From Pseudomonadales bacterium (GTDB lineage: Bacteria > Pseudomonadota > Gammaproteobacteria > Pseudomonadales > Pseudohongiellaceae), in contig JACKOH010000001.1 of NCBI GenBank assembly GCA_024234395.1, positions 1,259,001-1,323,000 of the forward strand: a stretch of DNA of 64,000 nucleotides, in the 5' to 3' direction. Shown one piece after another: positions 63,496 to 64,000 of this stretch. Within the stretch, counting starts at the first letter, position 1. Every line of letters begins with the position of its first letter. The position numbers and the translations under genes are program-made. The notes under the pieces are model-generated. The model was not told the DNA's origin, searched no databases, and was given only the letters and a program-made list of their open reading frames with translations.

Positions 63496-64000
63496 ATGCC
63501 CATTTCCTGGTACCCCGGCCACATGCACAAGGCGCGCAAGCAGCTGACTGCGAGCATGCGCGATACCGACCTGGTAATCGAAGTACTCGACGCCAGGGCG
63601 CCCCGGGCCAGTTCCAACCCGCTGCTGGCCGAACTCCGGGGCAGCCTGCCCTGCCTGCGAATCCTTAACAAGGCCGACCTGGCCGATCCCGCGGTAACCC
63701 GGCTCTGGCAGCAGTATTACTCTGTACAGCCGCACTCCCGCTGCCTGCTCAACGGCCTTGACGTCCCGCTGACCCGTCAGGCGCTGATGAAGGCCTGCCG
63801 GCAACTGGTGGAACAAAGCAGCGATCCGGCACGCCGCTATCAGATATTGATAACCGGCATTCCCAATGTGGGTAAATCCACTTTAATGAATCAGCTGCTG
63901 GCCCGCAAAATTGCTAAAACCGGCAATGAACCGGCGGTCACCAAGGGACAGCAGCGGGTAAAACTGGAGGCGGGCTGGTTCATCGTGGATACCCCCGGCA
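63496..64000 (+). CDS. Ribosome biogenesis GTPase YlqF-type (partial, cut by window end)
   Basis: At least 168 aa. A circularly permuted GTPase: the G4 NKAD (LRILNKADLAD) comes first, then G1 GIPNVGKST, the G2 region PAVTKGQQRV, and the window ends in G3 DTPG. It has the N-terminal WYPGHMHKARKQL typical of RbgA/YlqF. It assists large-subunit assembly. The C-terminus is outside the window. Confidence 0.93.
   Translation, partial: MPISWYPGHMHKARKQLTASMRDTDLVIEVLDARAPRASSNPLLAELRGSLPCLRILNKADLADPAVTRLWQQYYSVQPHSRCLLNGLDVPLTRQALMKACRQLVEQSSDPARRYQILITGIPNVGKSTLMNQLLARKIAKTGNEPAVTKGQQRVKLEAGWFIVDTPG

Overview
The window looks like a chromosomal segment of a marine-type gammaproteobacterium of the broad Pseudomonadales/Cellvibrionales kind. 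The evidence is the gene content and order: tig-clpP-clpX-lon-hupB-ppiD; split pyruvate carboxylase pycA-pycB; the CysI-type reductase with its DUF934 partner; gloB-mltD; dnaQ-rnhA; fadBA; alaA; acuI-sohB-nudC. The assignment rests on family recognition by eye and no database search was possible.

Region 1 (1-6222, minus strand) is an AT-richer accessory locus. Two secreted proteins of unknown function precede a large SpvB/VCBS/RHS-type toxin-like protein. A perfect 22-bp tandem duplication at 644-687 shifts the RHS reading frame, so the protein stops at 662 although RHS coding sequence continues in another frame to the window edge.

Region 2 (6825-12931, plus strand) has the look of a satellite or integrative-element core. 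It holds a translationally coupled pair of unrecognised proteins (406 and 255-256 aa), an AlpA-like regulator, a 62-aa membrane mini-protein, a Toprim-DUF3987 primase-like protein and a 207-aa Cys-motif protein. No integrase or transposase is visible. The element abuts the 3' end of a tRNA-Ser(GGA), a common integration target, so regions 1 and 2 may both belong to one island whose far end lies left of the window.

Region 3 (13014-13490) is an unusual tRNA-Ser locus. It contains an intact tRNA and a second, diverged copy with a hairpin insertion. That copy is split in its T-arm by three 77-bp tandem repeats rich in short hairpins.

Region 4 (13795-64000) is core chromosome: pyruvate carboxylase; queF with a YadGH-like ABC exporter; tRNA-Glu; a dUTPase-like protein and nfuA; metH; sulfite reductase; a cation antiporter; acuI, sohB, nudC; dnaQ, rnhA; gloB, mltD; fabI; and the protein-quality-control block tig-clpP-clpX-lon with hupB and ppiD. 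In that block lon has a near-consensus heat-shock (sigma-32) promoter and hupB a strong sigma-70 promoter. Then come mobA, msrB, alaA/pdxB, a 5'-3' exonuclease, yheU-tusA, ttcA, fadBA, a polysaccharide deacetylase, a Bax-like glucosaminidase, a BolA protein and the start of a YlqF-type ribosome-assembly GTPase cut by the window end. Several convergent gene pairs are separated by long perfect inverted repeats that should act as two-way terminators.
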